Shown here: positions 43,063 to 52,446 of the stretch, piece by piece
Layout: every line of letters starts with the position of its first letter
Numbering within the stretch: position 1 is the first letter of the stretch
From: Bacillota bacterium
GTDB taxonomy: Bacteria > Bacillota > Clostridia > Oscillospirales > Ruminococcaceae
Assembly (NCBI GenBank): GCA_023443315.1
Contig: JAEZVA010000049.1
Coordinates: forward strand, 19,312-83,311
Direction: 5' to 3'
DNA length: 64,000 nucleotides
Notes under the pieces: generated by a model
Seen by the model: the letters and a program-made list of their open reading frames with translations, nothing else
The model's database searches: none
What the model was told of the DNA's origin: nothing
Translations under genes and position numbers: made by a program

Positions 43063-44463
43063 ATGGCTCAAGTTAAGATAACAGAAACCGTCCTGCGCGA
43101 CGCGCACCAGTCACTGATTGCCACCCGCATGACGCTCGCCGAGATGGAGCCCATCCTGTCGGCGATGGATGAGGTCGGCTACTATTCCGTTGAGGCATGG
43201 GGCGGTGCGACCTTTGACGCCTGCCTGCGCTTTTTAAACGAAGACCCGTGGGAGAGACTGCGTGTCATTAAGAAACTCATGCCCAAAACAAAGATTCAGA
43301 TGCTGTTCCGCGGGCAGAATATGCTCGGTTACCGCCACTATGCAGATGACGTGGTAGACTACTTCGTTAAGAAGATGGTGGATAACGGCATTGATATCCT
43401 GCGTATATTCGACGCACTCAACGATATCCGCAATCTCGAAACCTCCATCAAGGCGGCAAAGAAGGTCGGCGCGCACGTTCAGGGCGCTATCTCCTACACT
43501 ACCAGTGAGGTTCACACCATCGACTACTTTGTAAACTACGCAAAGCAGCTCGAGAGCGCGGGTGCGGATTCCATCTGCATCAAGGACATGGCTGCGCTGA
43601 TTACCCCCTATGCCGCAGAGCAGCTTGTTACCGCACTCAAGAAGAACGTAAAGGTTCCGATTCAGATGCATACCCACTATACATCTGGTCTTGCGTCGAT
43701 GGTTATGATTAAGTCCATCGAAGCTGGTGTGGATATCATTGATACCGCAGCCTCTCCGCTTGCGCTGGGTACCTCCCATGCGCCCACCGAGTCGATGGTT
43801 GCCGCCCTTCAGGGCACACCGTACGACACCGGTCTTGACCTTAAGAAGCTTGACGTGGTGCGCGCGCACTTTGCTAAGCTGCGCGACAAATACCTTGAAA
43901 ACGGATTGCTCGACCCCAAGATGCTAGGCGTTGATGCCAACACCCTGATCTATCAGGTGCCGGGCGGCATGCTTTCAAACCTCAACTCGCAGCTCAAGCA
44001 GGCAGGCAAGATCGACCTGTTTGAAGAGGTGCTTGCCGAGGTTCCCAGAGTGCGTCAAGAGTCGGGAATGCCCCCGCTGGTTACCCCCACCTCGCAGATT
44101 GTGGGCACACAGGCGGTGTTCAACGTACTCAACGGCGAGCGTTACAAGACGGTTACCAAGGAGTTTAAGGGCATGGTACGCGGCGAGTACGGCAAGACCC
44201 CGCTGCCCATCGACCCCGCATTCCGCAAAAAGATTATCGGCGACGAACAGCCAATTGACTGCCGTCCCGCAGACCTGCTTGCAGACGAGCTGGATAAGCT
44301 GCGCGCGGAGGTTCCGCCCGCACTGCTTGAGCAGGAGGAGGATGTGCTCAGCTACGCACAGTTTGGTCAGGTCGCTATCAAGTTCTTTGAGCAGCGCGCC
44401 GCCGCCAAATATGGTGTGGATGCAAAGCATGCCGATGCAAAGACTGCGGTACATCCCGTATAA
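43063..44463 (+). CDS. pyruvate/oxaloacetate carboxyltransferase (OadA/PycB/5S-like)
   Basis: 466 residues from the ATG at 43063 (AGGAAAGAGGGG upstream). TIM-barrel carboxyltransferase: TVLRDAHQSL (metal Asp), KDMAALITP (expected carbamylated-lysine region), HTHYTSG (two metal histidines) and NLNSQLKQ. No biotinyl domain at its C-terminus, because the carrier is a separate gene. It interconverts oxaloacetate and pyruvate while moving CO2 to or from biotin. With the acyl-CoA carboxyltransferase upstream, a transcarboxylase is the best fit. No OadB-type Na+ pump gene is adjacent. Confidence 0.9.
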   Translation: MAQVKITETVLRDAHQSLIATRMTLAEMEPILSAMDEVGYYSVEAWGGATFDACLRFLNEDPWERLRVIKKLMPKTKIQMLFRGQNMLGYRHYADDVVDYFVKKMVDNGIDILRIFDALNDIRNLETSIKAAKKVGAHVQGAISYTTSEVHTIDYFVNYAKQLESAGADSICIKDMAALITPYAAEQLVTALKKNVKVPIQMHTHYTSGLASMVMIKSIEAGVDIIDTAASPLALGTSHAPTESMVAALQGTPYDTGLDLKKLDVVRAHFAKLRDKYLENGLLDPKMLGVDANTLIYQVPGGMLSNLNSQLKQAGKIDLFEEVLAEVPRVRQESGMPPLVTPTSQIVGTQAVFNVLNGERYKTVTKEFKGMVRGEYGKTPLPIDPAFRKKIIGDEQPIDCRPADLLADELDKLRAEVPPALLEQEEDVLSYAQFGQVAIKFFEQRAAAKYGVDAKHADAKTAVHPV

Positions 44464-44481
44464 TCACGATTTGCTGATTAC

Positions 44482-44515
44482 AAGAACAGGGCAGACAATG
44501 CCCTGTTCTTTTGTC
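44482..44515 (+). terminator. terminator of the carboxyltransferase operon
   Basis: AAGAACAGGGC / GCCCTGTTCTT with a 7-base loop, then TTG. Confidence 0.85.
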
Positions 44516-44595
44516 GTAAAAGCAAAATGGCAATGGGCGCGGATGATGTTAAACACACATCACCGTTTGACCTTTTTATGTAAATGGTTTTTGTG

Positions 44596-44625
44596 TTGAC
44601 AACCGCACTGTAATGATAGTAAAAT
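44596..44625 (+). promoter_or_regulatory. promoter of the yicC-remA-gmk-rpoZ block
   Basis: TTGACA (44596-44601), 18-bp spacer, TAAAAT (44620-44625). A GGGGC..GCCCC hairpin follows at about 44676-44695 in the leader. Confidence 0.65.
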
Positions 44626-44756
44626 ATAGGGTAGTAACTTGTTGCGTTTTGCACAAGGTTTTATAGAAAGCAAAAGGGGCATATGGCCCCTTTCCCACAT
44701 ATCACTCCGGTTTTATGTCCGTTTTGTGGGGGCATATAACCCGCCAAAGAAAGGAC

Positions 44757-45665
44757 ATGGACGATAACGTGATACGAAGCATGACGGGCTATGGCCGCGC
44801 ACAGCAGATTATCGACGGCAGAGACATTTTGGTTGAAATTAAGGCGGTAAACCACCGCTTTTTCGAGTTCTCGGTGCGCGCGCCGCGTGCCTACGGGTAT
44901 CTGGAGGAAAAGCTTAAGACCTTTGTGCAGGGGGGCATCTCCCGCGGCAAGGTGGAGGTAAACGTTACCATCTTCACCCTGGAGGGCAGCGATGCCAAGA
45001 TAGAGATTAACCATGAGCTTGCAGCGTCCTATGTAAAGGGTCTGCGCGCTCTTGCAGGGGAGCTTACTGCCCGCGAGGGGCTTTCGGTGACGGACGATCT
45101 GTCCCTTTCGGTGCTTGCCCAGTTTGGCGACATATTCACCGTACGCAAGGAGATGCCTGAGGAGGAGACCATCTGGCAGGGTGTAAAAACCGTAGCAGAA
45201 CAGGCACTCGCTTCGTTTGTCGCCATGCGCGAGACCGAGGGGCTTCGCCTGAAAGAGGACATCCTCTCCCGCCTTGCTTTTATCGGCGATGCGGTAAAAA
45301 CGGTGGAGCAACGCTCTCCCCAGACGGTCGCGGAATACCGTGAACGCCTGTTTGCAAAGATGAGCGAGGTTTTACAGGATAAGAACATCGAGCCGGCGCG
45401 CCTGCTTACCGAGGCTGCCGTTTACGCAGACCGTGTGGCAGTAGACGAAGAAACGGTTCGTCTGAAGAGCCATCTTGACCAGTTTGCCCAGCTACTCGAC
45501 GAGGGCGGTCAGACGGGTCGCAAGCTTGACTTTTTGGTACAAGAGATTAACCGCGAGACCAACACCATCGGTTCCAAGGCACAGGACGTGGATATTGCTC
45601 GCGTGGTTGTGGATATGAAGGCGGAGATCGAAAAGATTCGCGAGCAGATTCAGAACATAGAGTAG
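44757..45665 (+). CDS. yicC: YicC-family endoribonuclease
   Basis: 302 residues. N-terminal SMTGYGRAQ is the family hallmark; the C-terminal DUF1732 part has ETNTIGSKAQD and DMKAEIEKIREQIQNIE, the most conserved end. YicC proteins are endoribonucleases reported to affect small-RNA decay. The start at 44757 is close to its AAAGG, and GTG at 44769 is an alternative. It leads the block yicC-remA-gmk-rpoZ, a standard arrangement in Bacillota. Confidence 0.93.
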   Translation: MDDNVIRSMTGYGRAQQIIDGRDILVEIKAVNHRFFEFSVRAPRAYGYLEEKLKTFVQGGISRGKVEVNVTIFTLEGSDAKIEINHELAASYVKGLRALAGELTAREGLSVTDDLSLSVLAQFGDIFTVRKEMPEEETIWQGVKTVAEQALASFVAMRETEGLRLKEDILSRLAFIGDAVKTVEQRSPQTVAEYRERLFAKMSEVLQDKNIEPARLLTEAAVYADRVAVDEETVRLKSHLDQFAQLLDEGGQTGRKLDFLVQEINRETNTIGSKAQDVDIARVVVDMKAEIEKIREQIQNIE

Positions 45666-45745
45666 CCCGCCCAAACGCAGGGGCTTTTCCCTGCAGCGCA
45701 TACCCATCTGGGTTTACGCTGTAGGAGAAAAAGGAGAATAAGTGT

Positions 45746-46015
45746 ATGAAGCTGATAAACATTGGGTTTGGCAACATGGTTTCGGCAAACCGTTTGGTCG
45801 CCATCGTAAGCCCCGAGTCCGCTCCCATTAAGCGCATTATACAGGATGCGCGCGACCGTGGCTCGCTCATTGACGCAACCTATGGAAGAAGAACACGCGC
45901 CGTTATCGTTACCGACAGCGACCACGTCATTCTTTCCGCTATACAGCCCGAGACGGTTGCAAACCGCCTGACCTACCGTGACGATGAAGACGAGGAGCTG
46001 GATGAGGATGAATAA
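45746..46015 (+). CDS. remA: RemA-family (DUF370) extracellular-matrix regulator
   Basis: 89 residues. Begins [16 protein letters not shown] and contains [12 protein letters not shown] and [19 protein letters not shown], all typical of RemA, a DNA-binding activator of biofilm matrix operons in Bacillus. The C-terminus is acidic and its last 8 bases overlap gmk. A hairpin (about 45694-45724) and AAAAGGAG precede it. Confidence 0.95.
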   Translation: MKLINIGFGNMVSANRLVAIVSPESAPIKRIIQDARDRGSLIDATYGRRTRAVIVTDSDHVILSAIQPETVANRLTYRDDEDEELDEDE

Positions 46016-46619
46016 CCGTGGCGTTTTAATTGTCGTATCTGGTCCATCCGGTAGTGGAAAGGGCACGCTGCTGCGTGAGCTGCAAAGCGAGAACGAGCGT
46101 GTGCGCTACTCCGTTTCCGCCACGACGCGCCCCCCGCGTGAGGGCGAGGTGGACGGTAAAAGCTACTTTTTTATGACAAAGCAGGAGTTTAAGAATAAGA
46201 TTGAAAAGGGCGAGATGCTCGAATTCACCTCCTACTGCGGCAACTACTACGGCACCCCTAGGGACTATGTGTGCAAAACCCTCGACGAAGGCTACGACGT
46301 AATCCTTGAGATTGACGTGGTGGGCGCAATCAAGCTGATGGAACTCGGCGAGCAGGCAGTGTATATCTTTATTATGCCACCGTCTCTGCAGGAACTCAAA
46401 AAACGGCTTGTGGGCAGAAACACCGAGGACGAGGAAGTGCTTTGCAAACGCTTAGAGGCGGCACTTGATGAGATTCGTATGGCAGACAAATACGACTATA
46501 TCGTGGTAAACGACGTAATAGATTCAGCAATTGAAAAGCTAAAGGCGATTATTTTGTGCCACAGGTGCAAGACTGTTACTATGAAGTATATGATAGAAGA
46601 GGTGCTTACCGATGCTTAG
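46008..46619 (+). CDS. gmk: guanylate kinase
   Basis: 203 residues from the ATG at 46008, inside the end of remA (coupled translation). P-loop [15 protein letters not shown]-binding [14 protein letters not shown] and LEIDVVGA are diagnostic. Phosphorylates GMP to GDP. Overlaps rpoZ by 8 bases. In Bacillus remA, gmk and rpoZ occur in the same order. Confidence 0.96.
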   Translation: MNNRGVLIVVSGPSGSGKGTLLRELQSENERVRYSVSATTRPPREGEVDGKSYFFMTKQEFKNKIEKGEMLEFTSYCGNYYGTPRDYVCKTLDEGYDVILEIDVVGAIKLMELGEQAVYIFIMPPSLQELKKRLVGRNTEDEEVLCKRLEAALDEIRMADKYDYIVVNDVIDSAIEKLKAIILCHRCKTVTMKYMIEEVLTDA

Positions 46620-46887
46620 ACCAGCCATATCAGAGATACTTAAGGGCGACGCCAGCTATTTTTCTCTTGTCATCGGCGTTGCAAAACGCGCAAGAGAGAT
46701 AACCGACGAGGTTGAATCGATAAAAAAGGATTTGATTGAGCGCAATAATGGAAAGCTGCCCGCCGACCTTGGAAGCAACCGTTACTTTTTGCAGGCAAAG
46801 CCCGTAAAGCTTGCCGTGGAAGAGCTAAAGGACGAAAAGTACCGCCTGTTTGAAAATCCGCACATCGGCGAGCAGATCGAAACCTAA
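46612..46887 (+). CDS. rpoZ: RNA polymerase omega subunit
   Basis: 91 residues. Starts inside the end of gmk with GAGGTG at good spacing. The central VIGVAKRAREI, where omega contacts the beta' subunit, and KPVKLAVEEL near the end fit RpoZ. It helps assemble RNA polymerase and can mediate ppGpp effects. Followed by a weak terminator; coaBC, the usual next gene in Bacillota, is absent here. Confidence 0.9.
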   Translation: MLRPAISEILKGDASYFSLVIGVAKRAREITDEVESIKKDLIERNNGKLPADLGSNRYFLQAKPVKLAVEELKDEKYRLFENPHIGEQIET

Positions 46888-46896
46888 TACACTCAA

Positions 46897-46934
46897 ACAC
46901 GCCCAACCCGATGCCATGTCGCGGGTTGGGTGTC
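46897..46934 (+). terminator. hairpin after rpoZ
   Basis: CGCCCAACCCG pairs with CGGGTTGGG, followed by a poor T tract (TCTATCATTAT). Probably a partial terminator before priA. Confidence 0.5.
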
Positions 46935-46970
46935 TATCATTATACCCGTGTTTAAGGGGGGGAGTAAACG

Positions 46971-49421
46971 ATGCCTACACAGATGGTTGCGCACGTTGCG
47001 GTGGATAAGGTCGCGCTGCATTTCGATAAGGAGTACAGCTATCTGGTGCCCGAGGCGCTACGCGGCGCCATACGGGTCGGGGCGCGGGTGCTCGTGCCCT
47101 TTGGGGGCGCCAACCGCAGGCGGCAGGGGCTTGTGCTCTCGCTGTGCAAGGAGGATTGCCCATCGCCGCTCAAACCGATAGCCGAGCTGGTGGACGAAGC
47201 TCCGCTCCTCTGCCCCGAACAGCTGGAGCTGGTGTCGTTTCTAAGACGCCAAACGCTGTGCACGTGGTATGAGGCGGCGCGCCTTGTGCTGCCGGCGGGG
47301 CTGAATATCGAGATTTCGTCCGAGTACAGCATAAGCCCTGAGTATAACGCATCGGGCAGGGAGCTTGCGGGCGAGGAACAGATGCGCGTCGTTTCGTTTT
47401 TACTATCCCGACGCGGTGCCGTCAGCGATAAGGTGCTGCGCACGGGCACGGGCATCTCACCGCGCTCCGCCGCGCTCAAAAGCCTGATAGCCGACGGGGT
47501 AATCATCAAAGCAGAGCGAGCAAAACGCAAAACGCAGGATGAGCGCATCACCATGGCGCGCATAGCAGAGGACGCACAGACCGATAAGGCGACCCCCAAG
47601 CAGGCTGCGGTTATCGAGCTGCTTATGTCCTGCGGCAGTGCCTCGCTCAAAGAAATCGGGTATTACACCGGTGCGTCCAAGGCGACCCTTGATGCAATGC
47701 GAAAGCGGGGCATGGTCGAGTACTTCGAGCGGGAGGTACTGCGCACACCCTATGATCACGTGCCCAAGGAGCTGTCCGAACCCCCTTGCCTCAGCGGCAA
47801 CCAGCAGGCGGCGTATGAGGGTATTGCGGCACTCATGAATGCAAACAAGCCCGAGACGGCGCTGCTGTTCGGGATTACGGGCAGCGGCAAAACCCACGTC
47901 TTTTTGCGCCTAATTGCCGACGTGCTTAAAAGCGGCAAACAGGTAATCATGCTCGTTCCCGAAATCTCGCTTACCCCGCAGATGCTCTCGCGGTTTTACG
48001 CCGTGTTCGGCGATAAGGTTGCGGTGCTGCACAGCGCACTGTCGCTGGGCGAACGGCTGGATGAATATAAACGCATCCGTTCGGGAAAGGTATCTATCGC
48101 GGTGGGTACCCGTTCGGCTGTATTTGCACCGTTCGACAACCTCGGTCTTATCATCATGGACGAGGAGCAGGAGCACACCTACAAGTCGGAGGGTGCGCCC
48201 CGCTACCATACGCGGGATGTCGCGCGGTTTCGATGCAAGCAGCATAGCGCACTGCTGCTGCTCGCCTCCGCCACGCCGGACGTGGAGAGCTATTACCACG
48301 CGAAGGCGGGTCACTACCACCTGTTCGAGCTAAACGAGCGGTTTGGCAGCGCGGGGTTGCCCCAGGTGGTTGTGGTAAACATGAGCGATGAAGCAATGAG
48401 GGGAAACACCGGCTCTATCAGCGCACCCCTTGCGCACGAGCTTGCACAGAACCTGCAAAACGGCGAGCAGAGCATCCTGTTTCTCAACCGCCGCGGATTC
48501 CACACATTAATCTCGTGCGCCGATTGCGGCGAGGTAATCATCTGCAAAAACTGCTCGATCGCCATGACCTACCACAAGGCGAACGATAAGCTGATGTGCC
48601 ACTACTGCGGGTACCTGCACACCCCCGAGGCTAGGTGCGTACACTGTGGCAGCGAGCACATCAAGTACCTTGGTCTGGGTACGCAGAAGGTGGAGGATGA
48701 GCTTTCTGTCCTGTTTCCCACCGCGCGTATCCTAAGGATGGACGCCGACACCACCATGGCGCGTTACTCCTACGACGACTACTTCACCCGCTTTGCGCGT
48801 GGCGAGTACGATATTCTTGTCGGCACCCAGATGGTCGCCAAGGGGCTTGATTTTGAAAACGTCAGCCTTGTCGGCGTGCTGAGTGCGGATAAAATGCTGT
48901 ACACCGCCGATTTTCGCGGCACCGAGCGCGCGTTTTCTCTGCTCACGCAGGTTGTGGGGCGCAGCGGGCGTGGCAGCAAGCTGGGCAGGGCATACATCCA
49001 AACCTATACGCCCGAGCATGAGGTAATCGCCCTTGCGGCGCAGCAGGATTACCCCGGCTTTTACGAGGGTGAGATTTTATGCCGAAAGAATCTGCTATAC
49101 CCACCGTTTTGCAGCTTCTGCATCGCCGGATTTTCGGGTGAAAGCGAGCCGGTTACCCTTCGCGGTGCGCAGGAGTTTTTGCGCCTGCTGCAGGAGCTGG
49201 TCAAATGCAGCTACCCCGACCTGCCGCTTAAGGTGCTGGGACCGGTGCCCTCGGTTATGCTCAAGGTTTCGGGACGCTACCGGTACCGGCTTATCATCAA
49301 ATGCCGCGCAGACGCACAAACCCGTAGGATGCTCAACGAAGCGTTGTGTGTCTATTCGGCATTACCCATATCCCGCTCCGCCGGAGTATTCATCGATATT
49401 GGCTTTGACGGCATTGTGTAG
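46971..49421 (+). CDS. priA: primosomal replication protein N' (PriA helicase)
   Basis: 816 residues. N-terminal DNA-binding region (about 1-110), a winged-helix middle part, then the superfamily 2 helicase: Walker A FGITGSGKTHVF, Walker B MDEEQEH, and GTQMVAKGLDFENV with the QVVGRSGRG motif. Between the lobes the zinc-binding cysteines appear as CADCGEVIICKNC and CHYCG..CVHCG. It restarts stalled replication forks by loading the replicative helicase. GGGGGG before the ATG. Confidence 0.95.
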   Translation: MPTQMVAHVAVDKVALHFDKEYSYLVPEALRGAIRVGARVLVPFGGANRRRQGLVLSLCKEDCPSPLKPIAELVDEAPLLCPEQLELVSFLRRQTLCTWYEAARLVLPAGLNIEISSEYSISPEYNASGRELAGEEQMRVVSFLLSRRGAVSDKVLRTGTGISPRSAALKSLIADGVIIKAERAKRKTQDERITMARIAEDAQTDKATPKQAAVIELLMSCGSASLKEIGYYTGASKATLDAMRKRGMVEYFEREVLRTPYDHVPKELSEPPCLSGNQQAAYEGIAALMNANKPETALLFGITGSGKTHVFLRLIADVLKSGKQVIMLVPEISLTPQMLSRFYAVFGDKVAVLHSALSLGERLDEYKRIRSGKVSIAVGTRSAVFAPFDNLGLIIMDEEQEHTYKSEGAPRYHTRDVARFRCKQHSALLLLASATPDVESYYHAKAGHYHLFELNERFGSAGLPQVVVVNMSDEAMRGNTGSISAPLAHELAQNLQNGEQSILFLNRRGFHTLISCADCGEVIICKNCSIAMTYHKANDKLMCHYCGYLHTPEARCVHCGSEHIKYLGLGTQKVEDELSVLFPTARILRMDADTTMARYSYDDYFTRFARGEYDILVGTQMVAKGLDFENVSLVGVLSADKMLYTADFRGTERAFSLLTQVVGRSGRGSKLGRAYIQTYTPEHEVIALAAQQDYPGFYEGEILCRKNLLYPPFCSFCIAGFSGESEPVTLRGAQEFLRLLQELVKCSYPDLPLKVLGPVPSVMLKVSGRYRYRLIIKCRADAQTRRMLNEALCVYSALPISRSAGVFIDIGFDGIV

Positions 49422-49427
49422 GGTATC

Positions 49428-49459
49428 GCACAAAACACTGCTTGTGGTGTATTTTGTGC
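49428..49459 (+). terminator. hairpin after priA (weak)
   Basis: GCACAAAA pairs with TTTTGTGC around an inner CAC/GTG; no good T tract follows. Confidence 0.35.
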
Positions 49460-49477
49460 CCCAAAGAGCCTTTGCAC

Positions 49478-49507
49478 TTGTGGAATACATATACTTCGTA
49501 TTATAAT
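49478..49507 (+). promoter_or_regulatory. promoter of the def-fmt-rsmB-rlmN genes
   Basis: TTGTGG (49478-49483), 18-bp spacer, TATAAT (49502-49507), about 100 bases before def. Confidence 0.6.
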
Positions 49508-49611
49508 GGTTACATTAAACAAATCGTAACACAACGCAACTGTCGGCTTTTGCATCCACCACGCCGCGCCGACGCACAGGATTTATCCGGAGAAAGGAAT
49601 GGGTTATAAAG

Positions 49612-50109
49612 ATGGCTACCAGAAAGATTGTTCTAGACGGCGATGAGATCCTACGTAAAAAAAGCAAAGAGGTCACCGCCTTTGATGATAAGCTGGCGAC
49701 ACTGCTTGATGATATGAAAGAGACCCTGTACAAAAACGACGGAGCGGGGCTTGCCGCACCCCAGGTGGGTGTGCTACGCCGCGTGGTAGTCATAGATATC
49801 GGAGACGAAAACTATTACGAACTTGTCAACCCCGTTATAACCAAAACCGACGGCATGCAGTCGGGACCCGAGGGTTGCCTGTCCGTTCCCGGCGAGTTTG
49901 GGATTGTCGAACGCCCCAATGAGGTGACGGTGGAGGGCTATGACCGAAGCGGTAAGCAATACACCCTCACGGGTACGGGTCTGCTCGCCCGTGCCATCTG
50001 CCATGAGGTGGACCACCTCAACGGTCAGCTGTTTACCGATATCGCCGTGCGCATGCTCGACGATGAAGAGCTTGAAAGCAAGGAAGAAAAGCGCGGCAAG
50101 AACAAGTAG
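49612..50109 (+). CDS. def: peptide deformylase
   Basis: 165 residues. The three family motifs are intact: GAGLAAPQVG, EGCLSVPG (metal-binding Cys) and CHEVDHLNG (HExxH). Removes the formyl group from new proteins. fmt, which adds that formyl group to initiator tRNA, follows after 59 bp. Lys/Glu-rich C-terminus. Confidence 0.96.
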   Translation: MATRKIVLDGDEILRKKSKEVTAFDDKLATLLDDMKETLYKNDGAGLAAPQVGVLRRVVVIDIGDENYYELVNPVITKTDGMQSGPEGCLSVPGEFGIVERPNEVTVEGYDRSGKQYTLTGTGLLARAICHEVDHLNGQLFTDIAVRMLDDEELESKEEKRGKNK

Positions 50110-50168
50110 TGTTTGTATAAAACGAGCAGTAAAGCGACCTAACGATAACGCAACGGGGGATTGAGCCA

Positions 50169-51083
50169 ATGAACGTCATCTTTATGGGCACACCAGAGTT
50201 TGCCGTACCCTGCCTCGAGTCGCTCCTCCGCGACGGGCACACCGTTACCTCGGTGTTTACCCAACCGGACAAGCCGGTGGGACGCAAGCAGGTGCTCACC
50301 GCCCCGCCCGTCAAACAGCTTGCACTTGCGCATGGCATAGCGGTGCATCAGCCCGTTACGCTGAGAAACGACGAGATTGTGTCCCTTATCCGGTCACAAG
50401 CGCCCGATGTGATAGCCGTAACCGCCTACGGAAAGATACTGCCAAAATCGGTGCTCGACATCCCGCGCTACGGCTGCATCAACGTTCACGCCTCTCTGCT
50501 GCCCGCCTATCGGGGCGCCGCGCCCATTCAGTGGAGCGTGATAAATGGCGAACAGGTGACGGGCGTTACCACCATGTATATGGCGCCCGGTATCGATACC
50601 GGCGATATGATTATAAAAAAGGAAACCCCCATCGCCCCAGATGAAACGGCGGGCGAGCTGCACGACCGGCTAAAGGATATCGGCGCGCAGGCACTGAGCG
50701 ACACCCTTGCGCTGATACAACAGGGCAACGCGCCCCGCGCGAAGCAGGATGATGCGCTGTGCTCCCTGGCGCCGATGCTCAGCAAGGCGATGGCTCAGGT
50801 GGATTTTACAAAGCGCGCCGAGCAGGTGCACAACCTGATTCGAGGGCTGTCGCCGTGGCCGGTGGCGTTTACCCAGATTGACGGAAAAGCACTCAAGATT
50901 CACAAGGCGCGGGTGGTTGAGGCAAGCGGGCAAGCGGGTACGTTGTTAAGCGATACGCAGCTCATCATCGCCTGCGCACACGGCGCGGTGGAGCTGCTGG
51001 AGGTGCAGTACGAGGGCGCAAAGCGTATGAGTGCCGAGCTGTTTTTGCGCGGACACCGCCTGCAAAAGGGCAGGAAGCTTTAA
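50169..51083 (+). CDS. fmt: methionyl-tRNA formyltransferase
   Basis: 304 residues. MGTPEFAVPCLESL at the start, folate-site HASLLPAYRGAAPIQW with catalytic His/Asn, and GIDTGDM are diagnostic. The C-terminal OB-like domain (about 205-300) contacts the tRNA. Uses 10-formyltetrahydrofolate. AACGGGGG precedes the ATG; rsmB follows after 24 bp. Confidence 0.96.
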   Translation: MNVIFMGTPEFAVPCLESLLRDGHTVTSVFTQPDKPVGRKQVLTAPPVKQLALAHGIAVHQPVTLRNDEIVSLIRSQAPDVIAVTAYGKILPKSVLDIPRYGCINVHASLLPAYRGAAPIQWSVINGEQVTGVTTMYMAPGIDTGDMIIKKETPIAPDETAGELHDRLKDIGAQALSDTLALIQQGNAPRAKQDDALCSLAPMLSKAMAQVDFTKRAEQVHNLIRGLSPWPVAFTQIDGKALKIHKARVVEASGQAGTLLSDTQLIIACAHGAVELLEVQYEGAKRMSAELFLRGHRLQKGRKL

Positions 51084-51107
51084 TACATCACACAGGGAGG
51101 AATGCGG

Positions 51108-52439
51108 TTGGCATCGGCAAGACAAACGGCACTCGGCGCGCTTGTGCGCGTGGAGACAGACGGCGCATACTCGGGGCTTGTCATCAAGGAGCTTTTGGAA
51201 CGCTCCGCGCTTGAGCCGCGCGACGCCGCGTTTGCCACGGCACTTTTTTACGGCGTAATCGAACGAGCCTTAACGCTCGACCAAATGATAAAACAACACA
51301 GCAAAACCCCCTTGCACAAGATGGACGACACGGTACGGGTCATCCTGCGCATGGGGGCGTATCAGCTTGCGTATATGGATTCGGTGCCCGACAGTGCCGC
51401 GGTAAACGAAAGTGTAACGCTGTGTAAAAAGAACAAAAAGACAAGCGCCGCGGGCTTTGTAAACGCGGTGCTGCGCGCGGTTATCCGCACGGGCAAGACC
51501 CCGACGTTTTCCGGCGCACCCGACGATCCCGCACGCATGAGCGCGGAGTTTTCCTGCCCGCCGCCCCTTGTTCGCATGCTGATATCGCGGTTTGGCGCGG
51601 AGCGTGCGCGTAGTATATTAGCAAACTCGGTGGGCGCCGCACCCGTCTACGCAAGGGTCAATACGCTCAAAACCACGACGGATGAACTGATTGCGCGACT
51701 GCAGCAGGAAGGCGTCGGTGCAAAAAAGCACGAAGTGATACCCGACTGTTTGTCGTTATATCATACGGGGGACATTACCCGCCTTGCGGCGTTTTCTGAA
51801 GGGTTGTTTCATATACAGGACGCGTCATCCCAGCTTTGCGCACAGGCGGTGGCGGCTGCCCCGGGCATGACGGTGCTCGATCTCTGCGCCGCGCCGGGCG
51901 GTAAATCCTTTACCATTGCCCAAACGATGCAAAACTCTGGGGCGTTATTGTCCTTTGACTTATATGATTTTAAGGCGGACTTAATCCGAAAGGGAGCCGC
52001 ACGGCTCGGTATCTCGGTGCTGACCGCAGCGGTCGGCGATGCGGGCGTTTACAACAAAGCCCTTCCCTTGGCAGACCGCGTGCTGTGCGACGCGCCCTGT
52101 TCGGGGTTTGGGGTGATGCGCCGCAAGCCCGAGATTAAATACAAGCCGATTGACGGGTTTGGGGAGCTTGAGCAAATTCAATCTGTGCTGCTTCAAAATG
52201 CCTCGCGCTATGTAAAGCCCGGCGGGCTATTACTCTATTCCACCTGTACGCTGCGCCGCGAAGAGAACGAAGCCGTTGCAAAGACGTTTTTAGAAAACAA
52301 TTCGGCGTTCTCACCCAGCCCGCTTACGGGGGCAGTAACGCGCTGCTACAGTGAGGGTGCGCATATGGCAACCATCCTGCCCGATGATTTTGACTCGGAT
52401 GGCTTTTTTATCGCCGCATTTTCGAGAACGGGAGATTAA
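51108..52439 (+). CDS. rsmB: 16S rRNA m5C methyltransferase RsmB
   Basis: 443 residues if it starts at TTG 51108, which has GGGAGG at 7 bases; the ATG at 51102 lies only one base from that site. NusB-like RNA-binding domain (about 1-135), then the methyltransferase domain with SAM-binding LDLCAAPGGKS and the two catalytic cysteines in DAPCSGFGV and STCTLRREEN. Methylates C967 of 16S rRNA in E. coli. rlmN follows after 7 bp. Confidence 0.93.
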   Translation: MASARQTALGALVRVETDGAYSGLVIKELLERSALEPRDAAFATALFYGVIERALTLDQMIKQHSKTPLHKMDDTVRVILRMGAYQLAYMDSVPDSAAVNESVTLCKKNKKTSAAGFVNAVLRAVIRTGKTPTFSGAPDDPARMSAEFSCPPPLVRMLISRFGAERARSILANSVGAAPVYARVNTLKTTTDELIARLQQEGVGAKKHEVIPDCLSLYHTGDITRLAAFSEGLFHIQDASSQLCAQAVAAAPGMTVLDLCAAPGGKSFTIAQTMQNSGALLSFDLYDFKADLIRKGAARLGISVLTAAVGDAGVYNKALPLADRVLCDAPCSGFGVMRRKPEIKYKPIDGFGELEQIQSVLLQNASRYVKPGGLLLYSTCTLRREENEAVAKTFLENNSAFSPSPLTGAVTRCYSEGAHMATILPDDFDSDGFFIAAFSRTGD

Positions 52440-52446
52440 TACAGCA

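Noticed and set aside
43234..43869. 211-codon minus-strand frame opposite the PycB/OadA-type gene
   Set aside because: Shadow of a strongly biased real gene, with no supporting signals.
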